Below, one piece after another: positions 9,272-18,682 of a DNA stretch of 64,000 nucleotides (positions are counted from its first letter, which is position 1; every line of letters starts with the position of its first letter). Location: positions 124,001-188,000 of the forward strand of contig NZ_FOXY01000002.1 in the NCBI RefSeq assembly GCF_900115865.1. The letters run 5' to 3'. Below the pieces are notes generated by a model. The model was not told the origin of the DNA and made no database searches. It saw only the letters and a program-made list of their open reading frames with translations. The stretch comes from Donghicola eburneus. Lineage in GTDB: Bacteria; Pseudomonadota; Alphaproteobacteria; Rhodobacterales; Rhodobacteraceae. The position numbers were made by a program, and so were the translations under genes.

Positions 9272-10165
9272 TTGCCCGATGCGCTGAACAGCTTTGATAT
9301 CTCGACCATCGCCAAGGACGAGCCTGTCTTGATCGCAGGACCAACCGCGAGTGGGAAATCCGCGCTCGCCTTGCGCATCGCAGAGTCTCAGGGAGGTATC
9401 GTTGTGAACGCGGATGCCCTGCAGGTTTTTGCAGGGTGGCGGGTTTTGACCGCCCGTCCGGATGACGCAGACCTGAGCATTGCACCGCATCACCTCTACG
9501 GCCACGTTCCGCTAGAAGCGGATTATTCCGTGGGGCATTGGCTCCGAGAGGTCACGCCGTTCTTGTCGCATGGCCCGCGCCCGATCATCGTCGGAGGCAC
9601 GGGGCTGTATTTCACTGCGCTGACAGAGGGTCTGGCCGAAATTCCTGCCACACCACCAGAGATTCGTGCCGAGGCAGATGCACGGGTCGCCGCCGAAGGG
9701 TTCGAAGCTCTGTTGGCAGAGCTCGATTCCCGTAGCGCCAGCCGGCTGGACCAACAGAACCCGATGCGTGTCCAGCGCGCGTGGGAAGTGCTGCGCGCCA
9801 CAGGTCGCGGCATCGCAGAATGGCAAGATGACACCCCGCCGCCGCTGTTACCGCTCGCAAACTGTAAGGCAATTGCACTTATGCCGGATCGCGACTGGCT
9901 GAATCACCGGATCGAAAAACGCTTTGATCTGATGCTTAAACAGGGCGCATTGGACGAAGCGCGCGACATTGCGCCGATCTGGCGCCCCGAATGGCAGTCG
10001 TCCAAGGCCATCGGCGCAAAAGAATTAATCACCTATGTCAACGGCGGTATTCCCTTAGAAACCGCGAGAAATGAAGCCGTTATCGCCACAAGGCAGTATG
10101 CAAAGCGTCAGAGAAGCTGGCTCAGAAGCAAGATGTCAAACTGGCTTAGGCTTGATCTAGACTAA
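9272..10165 (+). CDS. miaA: tRNA dimethylallyltransferase
   Basis: MiaA transfers a dimethylallyl group to A37 of tRNAs that read codons starting with U. The 297-residue protein carries the P-loop [10 protein letters not shown] near residue 22, [11 protein letters not shown] (the family more often has Asp-Ser/Met-Gln-Val-Tyr here), [19 protein letters not shown], and the C-terminal [14 protein letters not shown]. No ATG precedes the P-loop in frame. A TTG at 9272 with GGAG upstream is the most plausible start. Divergent from pyrH. Confidence 0.93.
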   Translation: MPDALNSFDISTIAKDEPVLIAGPTASGKSALALRIAESQGGIVVNADALQVFAGWRVLTARPDDADLSIAPHHLYGHVPLEADYSVGHWLREVTPFLSHGPRPIIVGGTGLYFTALTEGLAEIPATPPEIRAEADARVAAEGFEALLAELDSRSASRLDQQNPMRVQRAWEVLRATGRGIAEWQDDTPPPLLPLANCKAIALMPDRDWLNHRIEKRFDLMLKQGALDEARDIAPIWRPEWQSSKAIGAKELITYVNGGIPLETARNEAVIATRQYAKRQRSWLRSKMSNWLRLDLD

Positions 10166-10196
10166 AGTTGCCCTTCTACTGGCTGTGTAGGGTGTC

Positions 10197-10214
10197 TTCC
10201 AAACCCTTTTGGAA
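10197..10214. promoter_or_regulatory. Inverted repeat between miaA and the AraC gene
   Basis: TTCCAAA and TTTGGAA form a perfect 7-bp dyad around CCCT. It lies 32 bp after the miaA stop and 20 bp before the AraC-type gene. There is no T tract, so it may be an operator rather than a terminator. The function is a guess. Confidence 0.3.
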
Positions 10215-10233
10215 ACTTACAGATCTAGTAAAT

Positions 10234-11085
10234 ATGAACCGTGCACTGATTATCAATCCGACCGAAACGGGACAATGGCCCATCCGAGATGGCAACAAGC
10301 CTGTCCGGTTCCAGTCTCTGAGCCAATTCTTCTGCGGCCCTGACTGGAAGCGAAACGCGATGCGCGGCTATTCGGACCATTTGCTGATCTGGGTCACGCG
10401 TGGCCAAGGTCGCATGATCCTGAGCGGTGTACGCAGCGGATATAACAGTCACAACGCCATTTTCGTGCCCGCAGGCACGATGCTGAAATTCGAATGCGGG
10501 TCCCAGTGTTATGGCACCGCCATGCGAATTTCTTCGGCGCTGCACGTCGGTTTGCCTCAACATCCCATGCACTTGCGTGTCCGCAACGCGATTGATCAGT
10601 GCGAACTGACCGGCCATCTGGAAGTCCTGCAACAGGAACTGGACAGCCGTCGCGCCCGATCAGAACGCGCAGCCATCTGCCTGCTTGGTTTGGTGTCGGT
10701 CTGGCTCGAACGCCAGAGCGAAGAGGGCCCCAAATCCGCAGCCGCTCACAACCCCGAAGCTGTGAAAGCCGTGAACGCCTATACCTCGGCGGTCGAAGCC
10801 AATTATGCATCCGGCAAGGGCATCGCGGATTATGCCAGCGATCTGGGGCACACCCCCGCCGATTTAACACGGTATTGCAAAGAGTTGTGCGACCTTTCGG
10901 CTTCTGACATCCTAAATCAGCGCATCCACTATGCGGCCCAAGAGGCTCTGTCCGACGGCAAGGTCAGCTTCCAGCAGGTCGCCGAGGATTTGGGATTCAG
11001 CTCGCCTGCATACTTCACGCGCTCGTTCGAGAATGTCACAGGCGAGTCGCCAGAACGGTTTCGCGCGCGCACATCCGCCGCCTGA
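10234..11085 (+). CDS. AraC-family transcriptional regulator
   Basis: A 283-residue cytoplasmic DNA-binding protein. The N-terminal half (about 1-170) resembles a cupin-like sensing domain, with YSDHLLIWVTRGQGRMIL and a small beta-rich region. The C-terminal about 100 residues form the double helix-turn-helix of AraC proteins: GIADYASDLGHTPADLTRYC for the first, and VSFQQVAEDLGFSSPAYFTR followed by SFENVTGESPERFR for the second. The ATG at 10234 was chosen over a frame opening at 10168. The next gene, behind a strong terminator, is an orphan peptide-binding protein that could be its target. The ligand is unknown. Confidence 0.88.
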   Translation: MNRALIINPTETGQWPIRDGNKPVRFQSLSQFFCGPDWKRNAMRGYSDHLLIWVTRGQGRMILSGVRSGYNSHNAIFVPAGTMLKFECGSQCYGTAMRISSALHVGLPQHPMHLRVRNAIDQCELTGHLEVLQQELDSRRARSERAAICLLGLVSVWLERQSEEGPKSAAAHNPEAVKAVNAYTSAVEANYASGKGIADYASDLGHTPADLTRYCKELCDLSASDILNQRIHYAAQEALSDGKVSFQQVAEDLGFSSPAYFTRSFENVTGESPERFRARTSAA

Positions 11086-11112
11086 TCCTGATCCCGAAAC
11101 GGGCTTTTTATC

Positions 11113-11140
11113 ACGGAGCGGTTGACCCGCTCCGTTTTTC
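11113..11140 (+). terminator. Intrinsic terminator after the AraC-type gene
   Basis: A 9-bp GC-rich stem (11113-11121 with 11127-11135) closes on a 5-nt loop and runs into five T residues. It separates the regulator from the downstream binding-protein gene. Confidence 0.85.
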
Positions 11141-11212
11141 TGTGCGCAATCAAGATAGCGTATGGCACCCCTGCCCTTCGCCAACAGACGTCCTCCGCTC
11201 AAAGAGGTTGAA

Positions 11213-12895
11213 ATGACGCGCAAAACCCTGACCAACGCCCCGCTGCATCCCGCCGTTGCGGGGCTGCGAACCCAGATGGATCAGGGAACCCTTAGTCGGC
11301 GAGAATTTCTGGCCTATGCGACGTCACTTGGTGTGACTTCAGCCGCGGCTCTGGCTATGGCGGGCCTGCCCACCTCTGCCCCCGCCCAAGAGGCTCCGGT
11401 CCTGTCTGAGACCGAGGTTCTGCGCTGCCAGATGCGGGTACTGACCTTTGCCGATCCGCGCCTCTTCGACTGGCCCGAACAGGGAAACGTGGCGCGCGGG
11501 CTGTGCGAAAATCTGGTGCGCTGGCGAACAGATCACACGTTCGAGCCTTGGCTTCTTAAGGGGTGGGACGTCAGCGATGATGCCCGCACTTACACGCTAA
11601 ACCTGCGCAAGGATGTTTCGTGGTCGAACGGCGATCCGTTTATCGCAAGTGATGTCGCTTACAATTTCTCGCGATGGTGCGACAGCTCTGCGGCAGGCAA
11701 TTCCATGGCGAACCGGATGAGTGCGCTGATGAATGGGGCGACAGGACAGCTGGCCGAGTCCGCCCTTGAAATATTGGACGATCACACCCTGAGGTTGCAT
11801 TTGTCGCGCCCCGATGTGGCGCTCATCGCAAGCCTGACAGACTACCCCGCACTGGTGGTTCACCCCACGTTTGATGAGACGGGTGCAGACCTATTGGCCA
11901 ATCCGATTGGCACGGGGCCTTACATGATCGACCTGCTGATCGAGGGGCAATCCGCTGTCCTAAGCCGCCGTGACAACTGGTGGGGCGGCACCCCAGCGCT
12001 CGCGCGGATCGAGTATGTGGATATCGGAACTGATCCCGCCGTCTTTGTCCGTGCCTTTGCCGAAGACCGCATCGACATGGTCCACGAGAGCAGCGCAACC
12101 TACATCGAAACGTTTGATGCGATGGACCTATTCCGGTCAGAGGTCGACACTTCGGCCACGCTGGTCTGTCGCGCCAACCGAAATTTTGAGCAGGACGGCG
12201 CACTCATTTTTGCCGACCCACGGGTGCGCCGCGCGCTGGCTGCTGCAGTCGACAATAACATCGTTCTGGAGCTCGGATATGCAAATCATGGCACTGTCGG
12301 CGAGAACCATCCCGTCGCGCCGCGGCACCCCGAGTATGTCGCCCAACCAATCCCAAAAAGAGACCCGAAACGCGCACGCGCCCTCTTGGCCGAGTCGGGT
12401 CAGTGGGCGGTGCCCTTTGAACTGGTGACGGTGGATGATGACTGGAATGCCGCTACGGGAGACGCTCTCGCGGTGCAAATGCGGGATGCTGATTTAAAAG
12501 TCACTCGGCGCCGTTTGCATGGGCAAGCCTTTCGCCGTGCATGGAAAGAGCACGGTTTGTCCTGCACCCAGTGGAATGCGCGGCCCCTTGCAGTGCAGAT
12601 CCTAAGCCTTGGTTACAAATCAGATTCCGTCTGGAACGAGTCGGGCGTGGCCCTGCCCCAGCTGGATGCCCTGATTGACGAAGCTTCTGGCCTCACGGAC
12701 ATCGAATCGCGGCAGGCAGTGATTGCACAGATCGAAGAGATCATGATTGAGGACGGCACAATTATCCTGCCCTATTGGCGCAGACTCTACCGTCATGTGC
12801 GGCGTGGTGTCGGCGGAACCGTGATGCACCAAGCGTTGGAGCATCATCATGATCTGTGGTTCCGGACAGAGGTGCCCGTCAGTTTCCCAGAATAG
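11213..12895 (+). CDS. Tat-exported peptide-type ABC substrate-binding protein (family 5), orphan
   Basis: A 560-residue extracellular solute-binding protein of the oligopeptide/dipeptide class. The N-terminus carries a twin-arginine signal, [12 protein letters not shown], followed by a hydrophobic stretch and an Ala-Gln cleavage region near residue 58. Family 5 features are [10 protein letters not shown], the [17 protein letters not shown] motif, [11 protein letters not shown], and [12 protein letters not shown]. The ATG at 11213 has AGAGG upstream. No permease or ATPase gene is adjacent, so it either serves a transporter encoded elsewhere or acts as a sensor or scavenger. Its 3' end overlaps the convergent lytic transglycosylase gene by 17 bp. 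Confidence 0.88.
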   Translation: MTRKTLTNAPLHPAVAGLRTQMDQGTLSRREFLAYATSLGVTSAAALAMAGLPTSAPAQEAPVLSETEVLRCQMRVLTFADPRLFDWPEQGNVARGLCENLVRWRTDHTFEPWLLKGWDVSDDARTYTLNLRKDVSWSNGDPFIASDVAYNFSRWCDSSAAGNSMANRMSALMNGATGQLAESALEILDDHTLRLHLSRPDVALIASLTDYPALVVHPTFDETGADLLANPIGTGPYMIDLLIEGQSAVLSRRDNWWGGTPALARIEYVDIGTDPAVFVRAFAEDRIDMVHESSATYIETFDAMDLFRSEVDTSATLVCRANRNFEQDGALIFADPRVRRALAAAVDNNIVLELGYANHGTVGENHPVAPRHPEYVAQPIPKRDPKRARALLAESGQWAVPFELVTVDDDWNAATGDALAVQMRDADLKVTRRRLHGQAFRRAWKEHGLSCTQWNARPLAVQILSLGYKSDSVWNESGVALPQLDALIDEASGLTDIESRQAVIAQIEEIMIEDGTIILPYWRRLYRHVRRGVGGTVMHQALEHHHDLWFRTEVPVSFPE

Positions 12896-13487
12896 CCTTC
12901 ACGTAGGCGCGGGTTTCTTTGTACGGGGGCACGCCGTTGTGTTTTTTCACGGCCTGAGGGCCTGCGTTGTAGGCGGCCAGCGCCAGCTTCCAATCACGGA
13001 ATTCGGCGTATTGTTCGGCCAGATAGCGCGCGCCACCTTCTAGGTTTTCTGCAGGATCATTTGGATCGACTCCCAACAAGCGCGCGGTGCCAGGCATCAA
13101 CTGGGCAAGCCCCAGTGCACCCTTGTGGGATTTAGCACCGGCGTTCCAGCCCGACTCGCGCTGGACCAGACGCGCGAACAAATCCTCGGGGATACCGTGC
13201 TTTCGCGCGGCACTCTTGGCCATTGCCAAATAGGGCCCACTATAACGGCCAGCGTATTTCGGCGTTGCCCATTTGGTGGGCGTGATCACCGAAGGCGGCA
13301 TCAGCTTGACAGACGCCGCGTATTGCGAAGCCGCTCGCCCATCCAGAACAGAGGTTTGCGTGCGAAACGCCGCCATCCGCGCGCGCGAGCCCGCCGTATC
13401 CGCATGGGCAAAAGTCGCCAAGGATGTCGTCGTAAATGAAAAAACAAATGCAGTCGTCGCGAAGGTCCGGATCATAGAAAGACGCAT
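12879..13487 (-). CDS. Exported lytic transglycosylase (SLT domain)
   Basis: The 202-residue protein has a signal peptide (about 1-29, ending AHA) and a variable linker. A compact SLT/goose-lysozyme-like domain occupies residues 95-200. The catalytic Glu is in [14 protein letters not shown], followed by [30 protein letters not shown] and [12 protein letters not shown]. Such enzymes cleave peptidoglycan with formation of 1,6-anhydromuramyl ends. A GAGGGG box precedes the ATG at 13487. The gene is divergent from ssb and is probably monocistronic. Confidence 0.93.
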   Translation of the reverse strand: MRLSMIRTFATTAFVFSFTTTSLATFAHADTAGSRARMAAFRTQTSVLDGRAASQYAASVKLMPPSVITPTKWATPKYAGRYSGPYLAMAKSAARKHGIPEDLFARLVQRESGWNAGAKSHKGALGLAQLMPGTARLLGVDPNDPAENLEGGARYLAEQYAEFRDWKLALAAYNAGPQAVKKHNGVPPYKETRAYVKAILGN

Positions 13488-13634
13488 GGACAGCCCCTCG
13501 TTGGAAAAACTCCGTGGACCTTAGACAAATCTGTGGATTTTTCCAACCCAAACAGGATCGGGCGTTTTAGTGGGACACGGCTTTGTGTAAGCCTGCGCGG
13601 GACACGACGGAACAAGGATTCGAAAGGGACCACT

Positions 13635-14150
13635 ATGGCCGGATCGGTAAACAAGGTTATTCTGGTAGGAAATCTGGGACGCGACCCCGAAGTGCGCAGC
13701 TTCCAGAACGGCGGTAAAGTGGCCAACCTGCGTATTGCGACCTCGGAAACATGGCGGGACCGCAACTCGGGCGAGCGCCGCGAGCGCACCGAGTGGCACA
13801 CCGTCGCCATTTTTTCGGAACCGCTGGTGAAGCTGGCAGAGCAGTATCTGCGCAAGGGCTCGAAGGTCTATATCGAAGGTCAACTTGAGACCCGGAAATG
13901 GCAGGACCAGTCCGGTCAGGACCGCTATTCGACCGAGGTCGTCCTGCGCCCCTACCGCGGCGAGCTGACCATGCTGGACGGCCGCAACGACGGTGGCCAA
14001 GGCGGCGGTGGCGGCAGCTACGGCGGCGGTCAGGGTGGCGGCTACGGTGGCGGCTATGATAGCGGCCCATCGGATAACGGCGGTGGCGGTTACGGCGGCG
14101 GCCAAGGTGGCGGCGGCGGCCGTGATCTGGACGACGAAATTCCGTTCTGA
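13635..14150 (+). CDS. ssb: Single-stranded DNA-binding protein
   Basis: SSB coats single-stranded DNA during replication, repair and recombination. The 171-residue protein has an OB fold (1-110) with [18 protein letters not shown] and [19 protein letters not shown] long Gly-rich tail with repeated GGG, GGY and GGQ follows, and the conserved acidic tip DDEIPF recruits partner proteins. The ATG at 13635 has AAAGGGA upstream; the longer in-frame extension lacks SSB features. No clear LexA box was seen in the 150 bp upstream. Confidence 0.97.
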   Translation: MAGSVNKVILVGNLGRDPEVRSFQNGGKVANLRIATSETWRDRNSGERRERTEWHTVAIFSEPLVKLAEQYLRKGSKVYIEGQLETRKWQDQSGQDRYSTEVVLRPYRGELTMLDGRNDGGQGGGGGSYGGGQGGGYGGGYDSGPSDNGGGGYGGGQGGGGGRDLDDEIPF

Positions 14151-14161
14151 TTGGAATGTTG

Positions 14162-14185
14162 GGGGCCTTCGGGCCCCTTTCTTTT
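14162..14185 (+). terminator. Intrinsic terminator of ssb
   Basis: GGGGCC at 14162-14167 and GGCCCC at 14172-14177 form a stem around TTCG, followed by TTTCTTTTT. Confidence 0.85.
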
Positions 14186-14238
14186 TGCTCGAATTTCGCG
14201 GCAGGCGGCGTGCCGTCAGTATTTGGGCAAAAAAGAAG
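14175..14238. repeat. Dispersed palindromic repeat, copy A
   Basis: The left arm (14175-14200) contains CTTTCTTTTTGCTCGAATTT and the right arm (14218-14238) contains AGTATTTGGGCAAAAAAGAAG, so the arms are imperfect inverted copies around a GC-rich centre. Related arms occur at 52260-52304 and 58614-58635. It lies between convergent ssb and aroB. Confidence 0.5.
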
Positions 14239-14240
14239 CA

Positions 14241-14269
14241 CCAAGGCCCGCGCAAATGGCGGGCCTTGG
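14241..14269 (-). terminator. Intrinsic terminator of aroB
   Basis: An 11-bp stem (14241-14251 with 14259-14269) with a 7-nt loop is followed on the minus strand by CTTCTTTTTT. Confidence 0.85.
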
Positions 14270-14274
14270 GGAAT

Positions 14275-15387
14275 TTAGCGGGCGTCGAGCGCTTCTTGGA
14301 GGAGCGTTCGGACCATGTCGCGGGGGACGTCTGACGTGACAAACGCCTTTCCGATGCCGCGGGCAAGGATGAAGCGGAGCTGGCCGTCGATGACCTTTTT
14401 GTCCTGCCCCATAAGGTCGAGCAGTTTGTCCGCGTTGGGCAGATCGCCGGGGATATCGTCGAGGTCCACTTTGGTGCCTATTTCACGCAGATGCTGGCGC
14501 AGGCGCGAAGGGTCCTCTTGCGGGCAGAGACCAAGGCGCGATGATAGTTCAAAGGCAAGCGCACAGCCAATTGCCACGCCTTCGCCGTGGAGAAGGCGGT
14601 CTGAATAGCCAGTGGCAGCTTCGAGCGCATGGCAGAAAGTATGGCCAAGGTTCAGGAGCGCACGATCACCCTGCTCGGTCTCGTCGCGCAGGACAATTTC
14701 CGCTTTCATCTCGACTGAGCGTTTGACCGCGTAGATGCGGGCTTCCACATCACCAGCAGCCATTTTGGGCGCGTTCTTTTCGAGCCACTCAAAGAAGTTC
14801 GCATCCCCGAGGAGGCCGTATTTCACCACTTCGCCGTAGCCCGCGAGGAAATCACGGGGCGTCAGGGTTTGCAGGGCATCCGTATCGGCCAGCACAAGGC
14901 TGGGCTGGTGGAAGGCCCCAACAAGGTTCTTGCCGTGGGGTGTATTGATGCCCGTTTTGCCGCCAACCGAGCTGTCCACTTGGGCCAGCAAAGACGTTGG
15001 AATTTGCACGAACCGGACACCACGACGCAGGACTGCAGCAGCAAAGCCCACCAGATCGCCGATCACACCGCCGCCCAGAGCGACCACCACATCGCGGCGC
15101 TCGACCTGTTCGGACAGCAGCCATTCGACGGTGCGGGTGAAGTGGGGCCAGCTTTTGGTCGCTTCGCCTGCGGGCAGGGTGAGGGAGGTCATGGTGATGC
15201 CCTCAGCCTCGAGCCCCGCACGCAGCGTTTCCAGATGGACCGCGCCCACGTTTTCATCAGTGACGACGGCGACTTTTTTCCGGCGCAGTAAGGGCGCGAT
15301 TTCGGAACCAGCGCTGGCGATCAGACCTTGGCCCACGCGGATGTTGTATTCACGGCCGGGCAGCGGAACAGAGACGGTTTCAATCAT
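14275..15387 (-). CDS. aroB: 3-dehydroquinate synthase
   Basis: AroB cyclises DAHP to 3-dehydroquinate in the shikimate pathway. With the ATG at 15387 it has 370 residues. Key motifs are VALGGGVIGDLVGFAAAVLRRG with the NAD-binding glycines, IPTSLLAQVDSSVGGKTGIN, HGKNLVGAFHQPSLV, and NLGHTFCHALE, which supplies metal-binding His. The start overlaps the end of aroK by 8 bp, indicating translational coupling. The gene ends just before a strong terminator. Confidence 0.96.
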   Translation of the reverse strand: MIETVSVPLPGREYNIRVGQGLIASAGSEIAPLLRRKKVAVVTDENVGAVHLETLRAGLEAEGITMTSLTLPAGEATKSWPHFTRTVEWLLSEQVERRDVVVALGGGVIGDLVGFAAAVLRRGVRFVQIPTSLLAQVDSSVGGKTGINTPHGKNLVGAFHQPSLVLADTDALQTLTPRDFLAGYGEVVKYGLLGDANFFEWLEKNAPKMAAGDVEARIYAVKRSVEMKAEIVLRDETEQGDRALLNLGHTFCHALEAATGYSDRLLHGEGVAIGCALAFELSSRLGLCPQEDPSRLRQHLREIGTKVDLDDIPGDLPNADKLLDLMGQDKKVIDGQLRFILARGIGKAFVTSDVPRDMVRTLLQEALDAR

Positions 15388-15931
15388 CACAAACCTCCAG
15401 AACATCGGGGCGGGTTTTCAGAGCTTCGACCACGCGGTTTGCCATCTCGGGAATCGGCAGGCGCGGCTCAGAGGTCACGCGCAGGTCGGCCTTGGCGTAG
15501 ATGGGCACGCGCTTGTGGTAGATTTCGGTCAGCGTCGCCTTTGGATCGCGAGTCCGCAGCAACGGGCGCGTATTTTTGTGGCGCACGCGGTTCCAAAGGG
15601 TTTGCAACTCTGCGTCCAGCCAGACCGACACGCCTTGCTCGTGAATCACCTCTCGGTTGCGGGCTTGCAGAAATGCGCCGCCGCCGGTGCTGAGGATTGC
15701 GCCCTCGTTCGTGATCAGGCGCGAGATGACCTCGCTTTCGCGGGCACGAAAGAAATCCTCGCCATCGCGGGCAAAGATTTCAGGGATGCTCATGGCTGCT
15801 GCGCGCTCGATTTCTTCGTCCGAATCCAGAAAAGGCACGTGCAGGCGTTCCGCCAAGGCGCGGCCCACGGCTGTTTTTCCGGCTCCCATCATCCCGATCA
15901 GAACGACAGTCTTTTTAAGGCGTAGTGTCAT
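15380..15931 (-). CDS. aroK: Shikimate kinase
   Basis: Shikimate kinase phosphorylates the 3-hydroxyl of shikimate using ATP. The 183-residue sequence shows the P-loop GMMGAGKTAVG near residue 13, DSDEEIERAA (shikimate-binding Asp), the FRARESEVI motif, the STGGGAFL loop, and RPLL in the lid. It is upstream of aroB with overlapping ends, a common aroK-aroB operon. Confidence 0.95.
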   Translation of the reverse strand: MTLRLKKTVVLIGMMGAGKTAVGRALAERLHVPFLDSDEEIERAAAMSIPEIFARDGEDFFRARESEVISRLITNEGAILSTGGGAFLQARNREVIHEQGVSVWLDAELQTLWNRVRHKNTRPLLRTRDPKATLTEIYHKRVPIYAKADLRVTSEPRLPIPEMANRVVEALKTRPDVLEVCDD

Positions 15932-16015
15932 GGCTCCCGCTTCGGATCGTCGGCGTGTTCACGCTAAATTGCAATTCGACGCCTTCAATGACGTGAACTT
16001 GGCGGAAATGCCATA

Positions 16016-16021
16016 TATAAT
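16016..16021 (+). promoter_or_regulatory. Likely -10 element for the 49-aa/503-aa/xerD run
   Basis: A perfect TATAAT sits 37 bp upstream of the ATG at 16058. No good -35 is visible at 17 bp; GTGAAC at 15993-15998 is the closest. Confidence 0.4.
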
Positions 16022-16057
16022 CTGGGCCAAACCCAAACACATGAGAATGAGGGGACT

Positions 16058-16207
16058 ATGGGGCGCATCATCAAGTGGTTATTTTATCTGGTTGTTTTAG
16101 GCGGCATCGGGCTGGTCTGTTATGCCTATGTCGGCCCATTTTTGGGTGCCGATTTTTCTGCGCCTGCGGATGAAGTGCGTCAGGAGGTCATCCTGCATGT
16201 GGAATAA
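16058..16207 (+). CDS. 49-residue small membrane protein
   Basis: I do not know a named family. The reading frame starts at the ATG at 16058, with GAATGAGGGG upstream. It encodes a basic start (MGRIIKW), one hydrophobic span (about residues 7-27), the motif YVGPFLGADFSAP, and an acidic tail. The last 11 bp overlap the start of the exported 503-residue protein, which implies co-translation. The topology (basic N-terminus inside) would put the tail in the periplasm, where the next protein also goes. Confidence comes from the ribosome-binding site, clean hydrophobicity and overlap. Confidence 0.75.
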   Translation: MGRIIKWLFYLVVLGGIGLVCYAYVGPFLGADFSAPADEVRQEVILHVE

Positions 16208-17708
16208 GGCCGCCATTCTGGTGGCCCTATGGCCGGGGCTTGCGCTCGCGCAGCAGCCCCTGTCCGCAATAGACTGGCTGTCGAACTCGATCGAGGCCAC
16301 CCCCATCGCAATGCCCCCGGCCCAAGACAATCTGGGCAGCAGCGAAATCCCTGAAGTGGTGGTCACTCCTTTGGGAGGGCCCTCGCCCGATGCGGCTGGA
16401 CTGTTGGCGCGGTCTGTCACCGGCTTCCCCAGAGACCTGTGGTCCCAAAGCGACCCAGAGGATTTGGCCCGCCTGATGCGCCAGGCCGGAAATGCAGAGC
16501 TGCCCGCCATTCGCGCCCTGATGTTCACGCTGTTACTGGCCGAGGCCGATGCGCCCACCGGTCTGCAACGCACCGGCGATTTTCTACAATTGCGTGTGGA
16601 TCAGCTTTTGCGTCTTGGTGCCGTGGAACAAGCCGAAGCCCTGATGGAGCGCGCGGGAATCGACACGCCAGAGCTGTTTCAGCGCGCATTCGATGCTTCT
16701 TTGCTGACTGGCAACGAAGACACGCGCTGCGCGGAGATTGACCGGAGGCCAGAACTATCCGCCCGTTATCCGGCGCGAATCTTTTGTTTGGCACGGCGCG
16801 GAAACTGGAGCACCGCAGCACTGGTTCTGGGCACAGCCGAAGTGCTTGGAATGCTGACCCCTGCCGAGGATGCGCTGCTTGCGCGTTTCCTTGATCCTGA
16901 CCTTTTCGAAGCAGACGACATGCTGGCCTTTCCGGATGTGCCCACACCGCTGGAATTTCGCATGTTCGAGGCGATCGGCGAGCGTATGCCAACTGCTCCC
17001 CTGCCCCGCGCCTTTGCCCACGCAGACCTGCGCCCCGTGGCGGGTTGGAAAGCACAGCTTGAGGCAGCAGAGCGTCTTGCGCGTGCTGGCGCCCTGTCCG
17101 AGAACAGCTTCCTTGGCATCTATTCCGCCCGTTTGCCCGCTGCATCCGGTGGCGTCTGGGATCGCGTCGAAGCGGTACAGCGGTTTGAAACCGCTTTGAA
17201 CCGCCGCGATAAGCAGGCGATCATCCGCACGCTGCCAGACGCGTGGAACCGTATGGGCGAAGTCGGCCTACAGGTACCCTTTGCCCGCCTCTTCGGCACT
17301 CGGCTTTTGGACATTGACCTGAATGGGGCGCATGAACGTCAGGCGCTTGAGGTTGCGCTCTTGTCTCCCGGTTATGAGGAAGCCGCGCGACGTTTGCCCA
17401 ACATCACGCCGACCGACGCGATGCTGCGCGCCATCGCCTCTGGGCAGATGCCGGACAGGCCGCCCTCGCAACCGCAACTTCGGGCGATCTACGACGGATT
17501 TACCAACGATCCTTCGCGCCAGTTGCAAGCCATGATCGACAACGGCGCCATTGGCGAAGCGATCCTGAGTGCAATGGCCAAGCTGTCTCAGGACCTGCGC
17601 AGCGATCCGCGCCAGATCACAGAGGCGCTTTCGCTCTTTCGGGCAGTTGGACTTGTCGGCACCGCGCGCTCGGTCGCGCTACAGCTGTTGCTATTGGAGA
17701 CTGTCTGA
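16197..17708 (+). CDS. Exported conserved hypothetical protein, 503 aa
   Basis: No domain was recognised. Starting at the ATG at 16197, the product has a signal peptide (MWNKAAILVALWPGLALAQQ, cleavage near residue 18). The rest is alpha-helical and rich in Ala, Leu and Arg without membrane spans. Helical pairs such as QLRVDQLLRLGAVEQAEALM and AQLEAAERLARAGALS suggest tetratricopeptide-like or other solenoid repeats. A chain of short helical units continues to the end. It overlaps the 49-residue membrane protein upstream and is followed 8 bp later by xerD. A role in the envelope is inferred only from export. Confidence 0.8.
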   Translation: MWNKAAILVALWPGLALAQQPLSAIDWLSNSIEATPIAMPPAQDNLGSSEIPEVVVTPLGGPSPDAAGLLARSVTGFPRDLWSQSDPEDLARLMRQAGNAELPAIRALMFTLLLAEADAPTGLQRTGDFLQLRVDQLLRLGAVEQAEALMERAGIDTPELFQRAFDASLLTGNEDTRCAEIDRRPELSARYPARIFCLARRGNWSTAALVLGTAEVLGMLTPAEDALLARFLDPDLFEADDMLAFPDVPTPLEFRMFEAIGERMPTAPLPRAFAHADLRPVAGWKAQLEAAERLARAGALSENSFLGIYSARLPAASGGVWDRVEAVQRFETALNRRDKQAIIRTLPDAWNRMGEVGLQVPFARLFGTRLLDIDLNGAHERQALEVALLSPGYEEAARRLPNITPTDAMLRAIASGQMPDRPPSQPQLRAIYDGFTNDPSRQLQAMIDNGAIGEAILSAMAKLSQDLRSDPRQITEALSLFRAVGLVGTARSVALQLLLLETV

Positions 17709-17716
17709 GGGCTGGC

Positions 17717-18646
17717 ATGGAAGACCACCGCTGGATTTCCAGCTTTCTCGAAGCGCAGGCCGCCGAACAGAACGCCGCAACGAACACGTTGCTGGCATAT
17801 GGGCGGGATCTGAAAGATGCGGCAGACTGGTTGGCGCGGAACGGCAGCGGCTTTGCCACCGCGCGACGCAATGACCTAGAGAACTACCTGATTTTTTGCG
17901 AGGCGCAGGGCCTGTCCCAGTCCACGCGTGCGCGTCGCTTGTCAGCGCTAAAACAGTTATTCCGCTTCGTACACGATGAGGGATGGCGCGACACCAACCC
18001 CGCCATTCAGATCACCGGACCGGGCAAAGCGAAACGCCTGCCCAAGACCCTAAGCCAAGAGGACGTCACGCGCCTGCTAGATGCCGCTGCCGACTCGGGA
18101 CGTAACGCAGCCGAGCAGGCCCGCAACACATGCTTGATGGAACTCCTCTACGGCACGGGAATGCGCGTGACAGAACTGGTGAGCTTGCCCGTGGCCGCCA
18201 CACGCGGTGATCCCCGCATGCTCCTGATCAAGGGCAAAGGCGGCAAAGAGCGTATGGTCCCTCTGTCTGAGCCCGCCCGTGACGCCCTGATCCTGTGGCT
18301 TGAACACCGCGATGCTGCCGAGGAAGAGGCGCGGCTCAAGGGCAAACCTGCCTCGCCCTATCTCTTTCCGTCGCGGGGCAAACTCGGGCACCTGACCCGC
18401 CACGCCTTCTACCTGATGATCAAGGATTTCGCCGTTCAGGGCGGCGTGTCCCCGTCGGCGGTCACGCCGCACACCTTACGCCACGCCTTTGCGACTCACC
18501 TCTTGGCCAACGGGGCTGACCTGCGGGCGATCCAAACGCTTCTGGGGCACGCGGACCTTGGCACCACGGAAATCTACACGCATGTTCTGGAAGAGCGGCT
18601 GAAATCGCTGGTTTTCGAACATCACCCCTTGGCGAAAGGCCCATAA
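17717..18646 (+). CDS. xerD: Site-specific tyrosine recombinase XerD
   Basis: XerD with XerC resolves chromosome dimers at dif. The 309-residue protein has an N-terminal SAM-like core-binding domain (about 1-95, with RDLKDAADWLAR and RRLSALKQLFRF). The catalytic domain shows LLYGTGMRVTELVSL (first Arg), KGGKERMVPL (Lys), HTLRHAFATHLL (His-x-x-Arg), LLGHADLGTTEIYTHV (His and nucleophilic Tyr). It is a housekeeping enzyme rather than a mobile-element integrase: there is no attachment duplication or cargo nearby. Confidence 0.93.
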   Translation: MEDHRWISSFLEAQAAEQNAATNTLLAYGRDLKDAADWLARNGSGFATARRNDLENYLIFCEAQGLSQSTRARRLSALKQLFRFVHDEGWRDTNPAIQITGPGKAKRLPKTLSQEDVTRLLDAAADSGRNAAEQARNTCLMELLYGTGMRVTELVSLPVAATRGDPRMLLIKGKGGKERMVPLSEPARDALILWLEHRDAAEEEARLKGKPASPYLFPSRGKLGHLTRHAFYLMIKDFAVQGGVSPSAVTPHTLRHAFATHLLANGADLRAIQTLLGHADLGTTEIYTHVLEERLKSLVFEHHPLAKGP

Positions 18647-18682
18647 AGCGCCATCTGCCCCCAAAACACTTCTGAGAGACTT

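Noticed and set aside
7806-9287. A 493-codon plus-strand open frame over frr and pyrH
   Set aside because: Antisense to essential genes with unmistakable motifs, and no recognisable protein features.
13488-13634. LexA box in the ssb upstream region
   Set aside because: I looked for paired GTTC or GAAC half-sites with 7-bp spacing and found none convincing.
17717-18646. XerD as an integrase marking a mobile island
   Set aside because: The sequence is a typical housekeeping XerD, no tRNA or direct repeats flank it, and neighbouring genes are core genes.
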